A DNA stretch of 64,000 nt from Terasakiella magnetica (GTDB lineage: Bacteria; Pseudomonadota; Alphaproteobacteria; Rhodospirillales; Magnetospirillaceae), in contig CACVCF010000079.1 of the NCBI GenBank assembly GCA_902729415.1, positions 1 through 64,000 of the forward strand. The letters are read 5' to 3'. Shown in pieces: positions 1 to 10,268 of the stretch (position 1 is the first letter of the stretch; every line of letters starts with the position of its first letter). The notes under the pieces are model-generated. The model had not been told where the DNA came from. It worked only from the letters and a program-made list of their open reading frames with translations, and made no database searches. The position numbers and the translations under genes were made by a program.

Positions 1-200
1 AAGGTTCGTCGCAGCGGGAGGCGGGTTTTAGGCCCCTTCCTCACCCCCGTCAAGCTTTCTTCTCAAACTATTTTGAGCCACGGCCACAGGGGTGTGCCCC
101 CACCACAGTCAAGCACAAAGTGAGGGCATTATGTCTTGCCTTCGCCCCCGACGGGCTGCCATAACCGAGCCACCTTTCGTCACCATATAGAGCGCACTCC

Positions 201-1580
201 TTGGGCGGCCATGTCACAGCCAAACTGAAGCGAACTCTGAAGGCGATCGCCGTCGCCATCCTGGTCGCGGGCATTGCCATTGTGGTGTCACGGCCCTTCA
301 CGCCATTCCGAAGTGATGACACCCCCTTAGACAGCGCACCACTCTCTTATATGGATCTGGAAGCTGAGGGCAGCTCCCATGCCGGTCTGGAGTCCAGTGA
401 CAGCGAATTGGAAGACCGGGCACGGCGTCCCATTGATTATGTATTGAAGGTGGGCTCGGGCGAGACGCTGATGGATTTGCTGGGAAGAGCTGGGATTTCC
501 TCGCCCGAGGCCAGCCAGGCCATCGACACGCTGATCACCATCTTCGACCCCCGCAATCTCAAGGCGGGGCAGAAGGTGACGGTGACCTTCGCCCCCTCCC
601 CCTCTGGCTTTGGCCAAGGCGAGTTCAACCAGATCAGCCTGCCCGCCGATCCTATCCGCGAGGTTGCGGCCCGGCGCAAGCCCAAGGGCAGCGGCTTTCA
701 GGCGGTGGAATCAAAGCGGGCGGTCACCCGGCAGGTGGCGCGTTACGCCGGCAGCATCAAGTCCAGCCTGTTTGAAAGCGCCATGAATGCGGGCGTTCCG
801 GCGCCAGTGATCATCAACATGATCAAGGTGCTGAGCTATGACGTCGACTTTCAGCGCGATATCCAGACCGGCGATACCTTCGAGGTGATGTTCGAAGGCT
901 GGTACGACACCAAGGGCAAACTGGTCCGTCACGGTGAGTTGCTGTATGCCGGGCTTGACCTGTCGGGTCAGGAGATCACCCTCTATCGCTTCCAGGATTC
1001 CAGCAGCACCATCGACTACTTCAATGGCAAGGGCGAAAGCGTCAAGAAGGCCCTGCTGCGGACTCCGGTGGATGGCGCCAAGATCACCTCGGGCTTCGGT
1101 CTGCGCCACCACCCCATTCTTGGCTTTTCCAAGATGCACAAGGGCGTCGATTTCGGCGTCCCCCCCGGCACCCCCATCATGGCTGCAGGCGACGGCGCGG
1201 TAGAGATGGCAGGCCCCAACGGCGCCTATGGCAATTATGTCCGCCTGCGCCATGGCAACGGCTTTGCCACCGCCTATGCCCATATGAGCCGGATCGCCCA
1301 GGGCGTCCATACCGGCAAGCGGATCATGCAGGGCCAGATCATCGGTTTTGTCGGCTCCACCGGCCGCTCCACCGGCCCCCACCTCCATTACGAGGTGCTT
1401 CAGGGCAATGCCCAGGTCAACCCCCTCAGCATCAAGGTGCCCAGCGGCATCAAGCTGGCGGGCAAGGATCTTGACCGTTATCAGGCCTTCAAACGGCAGT
1501 TTGACCTGTTGATGGCGCGCATCCCCAGCGCCACCCACATCGCGGTCGAAACCGGCAAGGGCAGCATCTTCAGTAATTAG
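201..1580 (+). CDS. M23 family metallopeptidase (LytM-type, membrane anchored)
   Basis: This is probably a peptidoglycan endopeptidase, or a regulator of one, acting in the periplasm. An N-terminal hydrophobic segment (about residues 14-29) looks like an uncleaved anchor. A LysM/OapA-like region (about residues 80-130, around the motif VGSGETLMDLL) follows. The C-terminal LytM domain has the zinc motifs HKGVD and HLHYE, so the catalytic site looks intact. The start is uncertain. The reading frame is open only from about 165, and TTG at 201 is the only plausible upstream start codon; no good ribosome binding site is seen. Bases 1-200 show no gene. The family call is firm, but the exact bond cut is not known. 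Confidence 0.85.
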   Translation: MGGHVTAKLKRTLKAIAVAILVAGIAIVVSRPFTPFRSDDTPLDSAPLSYMDLEAEGSSHAGLESSDSELEDRARRPIDYVLKVGSGETLMDLLGRAGISSPEASQAIDTLITIFDPRNLKAGQKVTVTFAPSPSGFGQGEFNQISLPADPIREVAARRKPKGSGFQAVESKRAVTRQVARYAGSIKSSLFESAMNAGVPAPVIINMIKVLSYDVDFQRDIQTGDTFEVMFEGWYDTKGKLVRHGELLYAGLDLSGQEITLYRFQDSSSTIDYFNGKGESVKKALLRTPVDGAKITSGFGLRHHPILGFSKMHKGVDFGVPPGTPIMAAGDGAVEMAGPNGAYGNYVRLRHGNGFATAYAHMSRIAQGVHTGKRIMQGQIIGFVGSTGRSTGPHLHYEVLQGNAQVNPLSIKVPSGIKLAGKDLDRYQAFKRQFDLLMARIPSATHIAVETGKGSIFSN

Positions 1581-1601
1581 GCGATGGCGATATCAGGGGT
1601 A

Positions 1602-1661
1602 TGACCGGGTCCGAAGACCCGGTCACAGCCGATACTCCCCTAGGGGGGGAGGGGGGAGGGA
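1602..1661 (+). terminator. Hairpin plus G-rich tract after the M23 gene
   Basis: A perfect 10-bp stem (TGACCGGGTC and its complement, 1602-1625) closes a CGAA tetraloop 22 bases after the stop codon. No T-run follows, so intrinsic termination is doubtful. At 1643-1661 a run of guanines broken only by single adenines could form a quadruplex on the plus strand. The site lies between convergent genes, where a bidirectional transcription barrier would make sense. Confidence 0.4.
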
Positions 1662-1774
1662 GCACCGGCAAACCCCAAGACGGCGGCTTCTATCACACCC
1701 TCTGGTCAAATCGCCAGAGGCTCAGCCCCCTCAGTGCGGCATGCCTGCCATACCGAGGGTAGTCCCTGGAAAAA

Positions 1775-4366
<2,592 letters not shown>

Positions 4367-4579
4367 GGTTGCCCTCGTTCATGAGCGGCGGGAAAAGGGC
4401 ACCCTGGGGCCGCCCGTCTCCGCTGGTTTAGCTTGCCGTTGATATGGCGCGAAAACCAAAACCCGCAAGCGACAAGCCGGGGGCCAAGCCGTATATTGGT
4501 CAAATACCTTAAGGAATTTAGGGTTGAAGCTCTTCCCGCCCCACCGCCAAGATGGCGCCCCACGAGGGAGCTGTACAGC

Positions 4580-5287
4580 ATGGCCACATCGAAAATCCTG
4601 GGCGGCGACGGAAGCTGGCTGTCGTCTCGACGGGGAATGGCGCGGGAGCTGGTGGAAGATGCATGCCCCTTTCCCGGCCTCTCCATCAAGATAGGCTTTA
4701 CCAAGGGCCAGAACCTGTATCACCAGGGCGATCTGGTGGCCGGGGCCTATAGCTTGGCGTCGGGGATGGTCGCCATGGAGCGGGTGGACCAGCACGGGGA
4801 CATGGTGATCCTGAAGGTTCTCCAGCCCGGCGCGTTTTTCCCCTGCGCCCAATTGCCAGAGGCCAGCCAGCACGATGGGACCGCCCGCGCCCTGACAGAT
4901 GTCTGCATCCATTTCATCCCGCGTGAGCGCCTGCGCGCGGCCATGCGCAGCGATCCCAGCATCGGCCTGCGCCTGCTGCGGCTTTGTTCGGCGGAGATCC
5001 GAGAGAACGAGGCCACCATCTTCCGCCTCTACCGCACCGATCTGCCCGACCGGGTGATGGCTGCCCTGACGGCCCTGGCCGACGAGTTGGGAGAGACCGA
5101 GGCCAATGGCGATATCTCCATCACCTTGCCCTTCGCTTGGCGCGACCTGGCGGCCATGGTGGGAACCGGCCCGGAAGTGATCTCACGCCTGCTGCGACGT
5201 TTGGCCGATTCCGGACGATTGTCCTTCCACGGCCGTCACGTCACCTTGCATCGGCAAGGTCCGGCGGCCCTCCCGACCCTTTGCTAA
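4580..5287 (+). CDS. Crp/Fnr family transcriptional regulator
   Basis: The protein of 235 residues has an N-terminal cyclic-nucleotide-binding-like beta-roll (about 30-125), a dimer helix and a C-terminal winged helix with the recognition region AMVGTGPEVISRLLRRL. The frame is open from 4433, but the ATG at 4580 is chosen because GAGGGAG (4564-4570) sits nine bases before it. No N-terminal FNR-type cysteine cluster is present. Its last four bases overlap the end of the convergent nirN. Together with the two regulators upstream of nirS it brackets the denitrification island, so a role in nitrogen-oxide or redox control is likely but inferred. Confidence 0.85.
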   Translation: MATSKILGGDGSWLSSRRGMARELVEDACPFPGLSIKIGFTKGQNLYHQGDLVAGAYSLASGMVAMERVDQHGDMVILKVLQPGAFFPCAQLPEASQHDGTARALTDVCIHFIPRERLRAAMRSDPSIGLRLLRLCSAEIRENEATIFRLYRTDLPDRVMAALTALADELGETEANGDISITLPFAWRDLAAMVGTGPEVISRLLRRLADSGRLSFHGRHVTLHRQGPAALPTLC

Positions 5288-6885
5288 TGGCTGGTTCCGC
5301 TGGAATAGTTGATTTTATTGAAGACATTGTACTTGCCTACCGGACGCTTCATGGGCAGGCGCTTGATCTCGGCGAAGGAGCCTGCGTCGAAGACGATCAA
5401 CTCGCCATCGGCTTCCATCACAGAAATCAGCACCTTCTTGCCCCAGCGGTCGAATTCGGCGTGGGCGGTGGTGCGGCCCGGTGCCGGACGCAGGGTTTCA
5501 ATAATCTCCAGTGACCGCAGATCGATGATCTGAATGGCATCCTTGTCCTTGCCCATGGATACGTCGACCCAGGCATAGGGCGAATTCTCGTGGCCGCGCA
5601 TGAAAAAGCCCGGCCCCAGGGTGGGGATGCGCTTGACCGTACTCCAGCTCTTCATGTCGATGACGCTGATCACCGCCTCCTTGAGGTGCGGCGTCGCCAT
5701 GTAATCCTTGCCGTCCTTCTTGAAGATAATGCCCGAGCCCAGGTGCGGCATGCCGGGAAGATCGATCTCGGCCACCTTGCGCTTGATGTCCAGATCCACC
5801 ACCAGCCCCTTGGTCCCGTCGCGCGACGCGCCCATGACCCGCTCGTAGGTCTGATCGAAGAAGAAGTCGTCAAGGTAATCGGGAATCTGGATGCGCAACG
5901 CCTGGAAACGCCCACCGGTACCGATACCCTCCTCGTGGCCCTTTTCATAGGAATGGACAAAGCCGTTCAGAACCGGCCCGGCATCGTCGGCATAGGGGAT
6001 CTCCCACAGTTCCTTGATGTCTTTCAACGCCACGATGAAACTGCCCCGCGGCGGCGCGGTATAGACTGCGGAAACCCGCGAGGTCGCTCCCTTGTCACCC
6101 ACCACAGGAATCACCTGCATGGGGGTCAGGTCGCGGGCATCCAGCGCCACCAGAGTGTGGGGCAGCATATTGCCCACCATCAGGAAACGGCCATCGTGGG
6201 ATACCGCCACATTACGGGTGTTCACCCCGGCTCGGATCTCGGCAACGATCTGAAGGGTGTAAAGGTCGTATTTGGTGATCCAGCCATCGCGCGACGCCAG
6301 ATAGACGAAGCGGCCGTCAGGCGAGTATTTGGCACCGCCATGAAGGGCAAAGCGGCTTTGGAACCGGTCCAGCGGCTTCATGGCATCGCCGTCCAGAATG
6401 GTGACGTGATGGTCGCCGGTCTCGACCACCGTAAAGATGTTCAAGGGATCGGTCCGCCACAGCGGCTCGGATGGCAAGGTGGCGGGATCGACCTTGACGA
6501 TCCGCGACGCGGCGATCTCCTCCATGCCCCATTTGGGCACGTTGGGCAGCGGCGTATAGACGTACTCGGCCAGAGCCTTGATCTGCTCGGCATTCAGCTT
6601 GTCGGCATGCCCCGGCATCTGGGTGGCGGGGCGGCCTTGGGCGATTACCGCCGCGGCCTCGGTCTTCTTGAGACGACCCAGGTTTTCCGGCAGCAGAGCC
6701 GGACCGATGGCGCCCAACCGGTCGGCACCATGGCAGGCGGCGCAATGTTCGGTATAAAGCCGGGGCGCGTCCTCGGCAGCCAGGACCGGCGCGGCGGTCA
6801 GCAGCAGCAAAGCGGCGAACGCGAAAGCCAAGCGGTTCGGATGGGCCGCGCCCGGCGCTTGAGGGGCAATGAACCGAGCTTTCAT
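5284..6885 (-). CDS. nirN: NirN, c-type cytochrome of haem d1 maturation
   Basis: NirN is a periplasmic NirS paralogue. In Pseudomonas it binds the d1 precursor and performs the last dehydrogenation/transfer step to NirS. A signal peptide (about 19-37) is followed by a haem c motif CAACH at residues 48-52 and an eight-bladed propeller resembling that of NirS to the C terminus. The length of 533 residues fits. The ATG overlaps the TGA of nirJ by one base (TGATG), so the two are translationally coupled. It is the last gene of the haem d1 operon. NirN is preferred to a second NirS because of its position after nirJ and because a separate canonical nirS lies at 16697. Confidence 0.9.
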   Translation of the reverse strand: MKARFIAPQAPGAAHPNRLAFAFAALLLLTAAPVLAAEDAPRLYTEHCAACHGADRLGAIGPALLPENLGRLKKTEAAAVIAQGRPATQMPGHADKLNAEQIKALAEYVYTPLPNVPKWGMEEIAASRIVKVDPATLPSEPLWRTDPLNIFTVVETGDHHVTILDGDAMKPLDRFQSRFALHGGAKYSPDGRFVYLASRDGWITKYDLYTLQIVAEIRAGVNTRNVAVSHDGRFLMVGNMLPHTLVALDARDLTPMQVIPVVGDKGATSRVSAVYTAPPRGSFIVALKDIKELWEIPYADDAGPVLNGFVHSYEKGHEEGIGTGGRFQALRIQIPDYLDDFFFDQTYERVMGASRDGTKGLVVDLDIKRKVAEIDLPGMPHLGSGIIFKKDGKDYMATPHLKEAVISVIDMKSWSTVKRIPTLGPGFFMRGHENSPYAWVDVSMGKDKDAIQIIDLRSLEIIETLRPAPGRTTAHAEFDRWGKKVLISVMEADGELIVFDAGSFAEIKRLPMKRPVGKYNVFNKINYSSGTSH

Positions 6886-8024
6886 CAGATCCCTATCTCC
6901 TGATCGCTGAGATAACAGCCGGGGTCTTCGGCCCAGGCATTGCCGGTGACGCGTTCGGCCCGAACACGGGTATTGCCGTTACAGATGGCAAGATGGCGGC
7001 AGGCGGCGCAGCGGCCTTCGACCGGGCGCGGGCGCCGCTTCAGCCCCGCCATCAGCGCATCGGAGGTATCGGGCCAGATGGCCGAGAATGGACGGTTGCG
7101 CACATTGCCCAACTTATGGTGCCACCACATGGTGTCGGGGTGGACCTCGCCCAAATTATCGATATTGGCCACATTGATGCCCGAAGCGTTGCCGCCCCAC
7201 TGCACCAGCTTGGCCTGGATATGGGCGGCCTTGTCCGGGTGATGCCTTTGCACCCAGTCGAGGAAATAGGGGCCGTCGGCATCATTGTTGCCGGTGACGA
7301 ATTCCCGCTCACGCCCAGCCACAGCATGGGACCACGCCACATCGAACAGGGTATCCATGGATTCCCGTGTGATCTGCACCGTGGCGTCGTCCAGGCGGTT
7401 CTTGTTGCCGCGTCCGGCGTAATTGAGGTGGGAGAAGTAGAACTTCGCCACCCCCTCGCTTTCCATCAGCCCCATCACCTGGGGCAGTTCGGCAGCGTTG
7501 TCCATGGTCATGGTAAAGCGCAGGCCGACCTTGACGCCTCGCTTCACACACCGGCGGATGCCGCCCATGGAATCCTCGAAGGCCCCCTGGCGTGCCCGGA
7601 AGCGGTCATGGGTGGGACCAATGCCGTCGATGCTGATGCCGACATAATCAAAGCCGGTGGCGGCGATGCGGTCGGCGGTGGCCTCATCGATCAGGGTGCC
7701 GTTGGACGACAGCGCCGTATAAAAGCCCATGGCCTTGGCCTTGTCGGCGATCTCGAAAATATCGGGGCGCAGCAGAGGCTCGCCGCCCGACAAGATCAGC
7801 ACCGGCACCCGGAAGGATTTGAGGTCGGCCATGACCTCGAACACTTCCTCCGTGGACAGCTCACCGCCGAAATCCTTGTCGGCCGAGATGGAATAGCAGT
7901 GCTTGCAGGTAAGATTGCAGCGGCGGATCAGATTCCAGATCACCACCGGCCCCGGCGGATCGCGGCGCGGCCCCACCGGGGAGGGCGATACCAGCTCGTG
8001 CATGAACTGCGAAACTCGGAACAC
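6885..8024 (-). CDS. nirJ: NirJ, radical SAM enzyme of haem d1 synthesis
   Basis: NirJ removes the propionate side chains of didecarboxysirohaem and introduces the oxo groups, giving the d1 precursor. The radical SAM motif C-X3-C-X2-C is seen at residues 36, 40 and 43 (RRCNLTCKHC). A SPASM-like second cysteine cluster is seen near the C terminus (CAACRHLAIC, then DPGC). The frame is open further upstream, but GTG at 8024 is chosen because AGGAGA lies six bases before it; the result is 379 residues, normal for NirJ. It starts ten bases after nirH ends. Confidence 0.93.
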   Translation of the reverse strand: MFRVSQFMHELVSPSPVGPRRDPPGPVVIWNLIRRCNLTCKHCYSISADKDFGGELSTEEVFEVMADLKSFRVPVLILSGGEPLLRPDIFEIADKAKAMGFYTALSSNGTLIDEATADRIAATGFDYVGISIDGIGPTHDRFRARQGAFEDSMGGIRRCVKRGVKVGLRFTMTMDNAAELPQVMGLMESEGVAKFYFSHLNYAGRGNKNRLDDATVQITRESMDTLFDVAWSHAVAGREREFVTGNNDADGPYFLDWVQRHHPDKAAHIQAKLVQWGGNASGINVANIDNLGEVHPDTMWWHHKLGNVRNRPFSAIWPDTSDALMAGLKRRPRPVEGRCAACRHLAICNGNTRVRAERVTGNAWAEDPGCYLSDQEIGI

Positions 8025-8034
8025 TATCCGTCTC

Positions 8035-8514
8035 CTAAAGGCGCAAGCCCGTCTTCTTGAGAATTTTCGAACTGAATAGCACCAGGTGCCCGCGCGACAG
8101 CGGCCCCAGAACGCGGGCGATTTCGGCCACCAGGGCATCGGCGCCGTCCTGGCCCTTGGCGTGGATCATAGCGAACAGGCTGTAGGGCCAGTCGGGCAGA
8201 TAGCGCGGACGATGATAGCAATGGCTGACGAAATCCAGCATTCCCACCCGGCGCCCCGCCTCGGCAATGTCCTCGTCGGCCACGTTCCACACCGTCATAC
8301 CGTTGAAGCGATAGCCCAGGGCGTAATGATTGGGCACCACCCCGATGCGGCGGATCACGCCTTCGGCCAGCAACCGCTCCATACGGCGCATCACCTCCTC
8401 GGGCGCTATTCCCACCTGGGCGGCGACGGTGTGATAGGGCTCCTCCACCAGCGGCAAGCCTTCCTGGGTCGCCAGCACGATCTTACGGTCGATATCGTCC
8501 AAGGGAAGGGTCAT
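8035..8514 (-). CDS. nirH: NirH-type sirohaem decarboxylase subunit
   Basis: NirD, L, G and H are AsnC/Lrp-like proteins that together decarboxylate sirohaem to didecarboxysirohaem; they are enzymes rather than regulators. This 159-residue protein has the AsnC helix-turn-helix fold (about 5-60) and the RPRYLPDWPYSLFAMIH stretch typical of the L/H subtype, ending in KKTGLRL. The H label comes from its place after D, L and G and before J, as in Pseudomonas. Its ATG overlaps the stop of the last 107-bp mini-ORF (ATGA), and the GAGGGG in that repeat is its only visible ribosome binding site. Confidence 0.88.
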   Translation of the reverse strand: MTLPLDDIDRKIVLATQEGLPLVEEPYHTVAAQVGIAPEEVMRRMERLLAEGVIRRIGVVPNHYALGYRFNGMTVWNVADEDIAEAGRRVGMLDFVSHCYHRPRYLPDWPYSLFAMIHAKGQDGADALVAEIARVLGPLSRGHLVLFSSKILKKTGLRL

Positions 8515-8621
8515 GATTCTGGCCCCTCAAACGCCGGGCGGGCGCATCCGCGCCCTTGGCTTACCTCCGCTCGCGCTCCGGGGCGCTCAATGCGCCCGCG
8601 CTTCGGCTGCGCCTCGCTCAT
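8511..8621 (-). CDS. Mini-ORF copy 3 of the 107-bp repeat, coupled to nirH
   Basis: It encodes 36 residues beginning MSEAQPKRGR and ending EGPES. GAGGGG lies eight bases before the ATG. Its TGA overlaps the nirH ATG as ATGA, so ribosomes leaving it could restart on nirH. The Arg/Gly/Pro-rich sequence matches no family I recognise. It may be translated only as a coupling device or may be fortuitous. Confidence 0.4.
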   Translation of the reverse strand: MSEAQPKRGRIERPGARAEVSQGRGCARPAFEGPES

Positions 8622-8728
8622 GATTCTGGCCCCTCAAACGCCGGGCGGGCGCATCCGCGCCCTTGGCTTACCTCCGCTCGCGCTCCGGGGCGCTCAATGC
8701 GCCCGCGCTTCGGCTGCGCCTCGCTCAT
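8618..8728 (-). CDS. Mini-ORF copy 2 of the 107-bp repeat
   Basis: It encodes the same 36-residue product as its neighbours, with the same GAGGGG signal and ATGA overlaps at both ends. Because the period is 107 bases (one less than 36 codons), each copy lies in a different frame from the next. The chain therefore stays open only through stop-restart coupling. Confidence 0.4.
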   Translation of the reverse strand: MSEAQPKRGRIERPGARAEVSQGRGCARPAFEGPES

Positions 8729-8835
8729 GATTCTGGCCCCTCAAACGCCGGGCGGGCGCATCCGCGCCCTTGGCTTACCTCCGCTCGCGCTCCGGGGCGC
8801 TCAATGCGCCCGCGCTTCGGCTGCGCCTCGCTCAT
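8725..8835 (-). CDS. Mini-ORF copy 1 of the 107-bp repeat
   Basis: This is the first full-length copy in the direction of transcription, 36 residues, identical to copies 2 and 3. Its ATG overlaps the stop of the 15-residue leader mini-ORF at 8832-8879. No homologue is recognised. Confidence 0.4.
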   Translation of the reverse strand: MSEAQPKRGRIERPGARAEVSQGRGCARPAFEGPES

Positions 8836-8879
8836 GATTCTGGCCCCTCAAACGCCGGGCGGGCGCTTTGGCCGCTCAT
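8832..8879 (-). CDS. 15-residue mini-ORF coupling nirG to the repeat array
   Basis: The ATG overlaps the nirG stop (GCATGA). The frame runs 15 residues (MSGQSARPAFEGPES) before a TGA that overlaps the next ATG. Its last 11 residues match the end of the 36-residue repeats, so it is probably the ancestral junction from which the array grew. GAGGGG inside it would have served as the original nirH ribosome binding site. Confidence 0.4.
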   Translation of the reverse strand: MSGQSARPAFEGPES

Positions 8880-9325
8880 GCCTCGAACCTCAAGCCGACG
8901 AAGAATTCCTCGATCTTGGGCATGTCGAAGACCGCCAGGCCGGTGCGGCGTTCGATATCGTCCAGAACTTCACGAATCCGCTCGGGTCGCTCGGTCGCCA
9001 CCACGAACCACATGTTGAAGGAATGCTCGCGGGCGTAATTATGGGCCACTTCCGGATAGGAATTAACGATCTCCGTCACCTCTTCATACCGTTCGGCCGG
9101 AACCTTCATGGCGGTCAGGGTCAGGCCGCCGCCCATCTTCTCGGCATGCCACAAGGGGCCAAAGCGGGTCAAGGTTCCGTCGGCCCGCAGGCGGGTGATG
9201 CGGGCCAGCAGATCGTCTTCGGTCAGGCCCAGGCGCTCCGCCGCCACGGCAAAGGGCCGGGCCGCGATGGGAAAGCCGCCTTGCAGGACGTTGATGATGG
9301 CACGGTCGGTCTCGTCCAGGCTCAT
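8876..9325 (-). CDS. nirG: NirG-type sirohaem decarboxylase subunit
   Basis: This AsnC/Lrp-like protein of 149 residues is one of the four subunits of sirohaem decarboxylase. It shares with NirD the motif SYPEVxHNYxREHxxNxWFVV and a C-terminal stretch FDMPKIEEFFVGLRF, the D/G subtype. The ATG at 9325 overlaps the nirL stop (ATGA); the frame is open upstream, but any earlier start would run into nirL and nirD. Its own stop opens the mini-ORF chain leading to nirH. The G label rests on gene order. Confidence 0.87.
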   Translation of the reverse strand: MSLDETDRAIINVLQGGFPIAARPFAVAAERLGLTEDDLLARITRLRADGTLTRFGPLWHAEKMGGGLTLTAMKVPAERYEEVTEIVNSYPEVAHNYAREHSFNMWFVVATERPERIREVLDDIERRTGLAVFDMPKIEEFFVGLRFEA

Positions 9326-9816
9326 TCGGCGGCGGCCCTCCGGCCATAGCGGGCGCCGGTCTGCTTGAAGCGGCGGGTGGAAAACAGCACAGCATGGGCG
9401 TGAGAGCCAAGGCCATAGCGCTCGACCAACGCGGCGATGGCAGCTTCCACCGCCGGGCGGTCGCGGCCATGGATCATGCAGAACAGATTGTAAGGCCAGT
9501 CGGGCAGGCGGCGGGGGCGGCGATAGCACAGCGTCACTTCGGGCGAATCGCCCAAGATGCGTCCAACCTCGGCCACCTGATGGTCGGGAATGTCCCATAC
9601 CGACATGGCATTGGCGCGAAAGCCCAACTCGTGATGGCGCACGATGATGCCGAAACGGCGGATGATGCCACAATCCTTCATGGCCTGGATGCGGGCGATG
9701 ACCTCGTCCTCGGCCATGCCCAGGGACTGGCCGAGGACGAGGTAAGGCCGTTCCACCAGCGCCAGACCGTCGCCGAGGGCGGAAATCAGCCGATGATCGC
9801 GGTCGTTCAGCTCCAT
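9322..9816 (-). CDS. nirL: NirL-type sirohaem decarboxylase subunit
   Basis: This 164-residue AsnC-fold protein of the L/H subtype has RRPRRLPDWPYNLFCMIHG and ends in a basic tail after KQTGARYG. With NirD it probably forms one half of the sirohaem decarboxylase. It overlaps the end of nirD by ten bases and is coupled to nirG by ATGA. The order D-L-G-H matches Pseudomonas clusters, which supports the label. Confidence 0.88.
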   Translation of the reverse strand: MELNDRDHRLISALGDGLALVERPYLVLGQSLGMAEDEVIARIQAMKDCGIIRRFGIIVRHHELGFRANAMSVWDIPDHQVAEVGRILGDSPEVTLCYRRPRRLPDWPYNLFCMIHGRDRPAVEAAIAALVERYGLGSHAHAVLFSTRRFKQTGARYGRRAAAE

Positions 9817-10265
9817 TTGAGGTCAAATCCCAGGTCGATATGATAATGCTCCACCAAGGGCAGGTCCAAAACCTCCAACCCCGTCCGGACCGAGATGTCG
9901 GCCAGCACCGATTGTACCCCATCGCGCGACGGCGCCGTGACAACGAACCACAGATTGAGGCGATGTTCGCGCTGGTAATTGTGGTTGACCTCGGGATACG
10001 AGCTGACCAGGGTCGCCACCTCCTCCAGGGTCTCGGGCGAAGCCGCCAACGCCGCCAGGGTACTGGCCCCCACCGTATGGGGCTTGAACACCGCGCCGAC
10101 CCGGCTGACGGCGCCCCGCCCCGACAGATGGGCCAGACGACCGAGGATATCGGCCTCATCGGTGCCCAGAGTCTCGGCCAAGGCGGCGTAAGGCCGCGCC
10201 ACCAGGGGAAAGTCCTGCTGGAACTCGTTCAACAGCCGCCGGTCGATGGCGTCACGGACCGGCAC
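9807..10265 (-). CDS. nirD: NirD-type sirohaem decarboxylase subunit
   Basis: This protein of 152 residues is of the D/G subtype, with SYPEVNHNYQREHRLNLWFVV and the C-terminal motif YHIDLGFDLKWS. It is a sirohaem decarboxylase subunit acting in the cytoplasm on the product of NirE and the sirohaem pathway. The start is GTG, three bases after the nirF stop, and the end overlaps nirL, so the three genes are tightly coupled. Some proteobacteria fuse NirD and NirL; here they are separate. Confidence 0.9.
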   Translation of the reverse strand: MPVRDAIDRRLLNEFQQDFPLVARPYAALAETLGTDEADILGRLAHLSGRGAVSRVGAVFKPHTVGASTLAALAASPETLEEVATLVSSYPEVNHNYQREHRLNLWFVVTAPSRDGVQSVLADISVRTGLEVLDLPLVEHYHIDLGFDLKWS

Positions 10266-10268
10266 GGC

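Larger units (their letters stand above)
8513..8866. repeat. 107-bp tandem direct repeat (3.3 copies) between nirG and nirH
   Basis: Three copies that appear identical start at 8513, 8620 and 8727. A fourth copy, cut after about 33 bases, begins at 8834. There is no spacer between copies. Each unit is GC-rich and contains a small inverted repeat (GGGCGC-N5-GCGCCC). On the operon's coding strand each full copy encodes a 36-residue mini-ORF preceded by GAGGGG and joined to the next by ATGA. The array fills the whole nirG-nirH junction. Recent expansion by slippage or recombination is inferred from the identity of the copies. Confidence 0.97.

Noticed and set aside
8513..8866. CRISPR array
   Set aside because: The 107-bp units are directly adjacent with no spacers, far longer than CRISPR repeats, and no cas gene is present.
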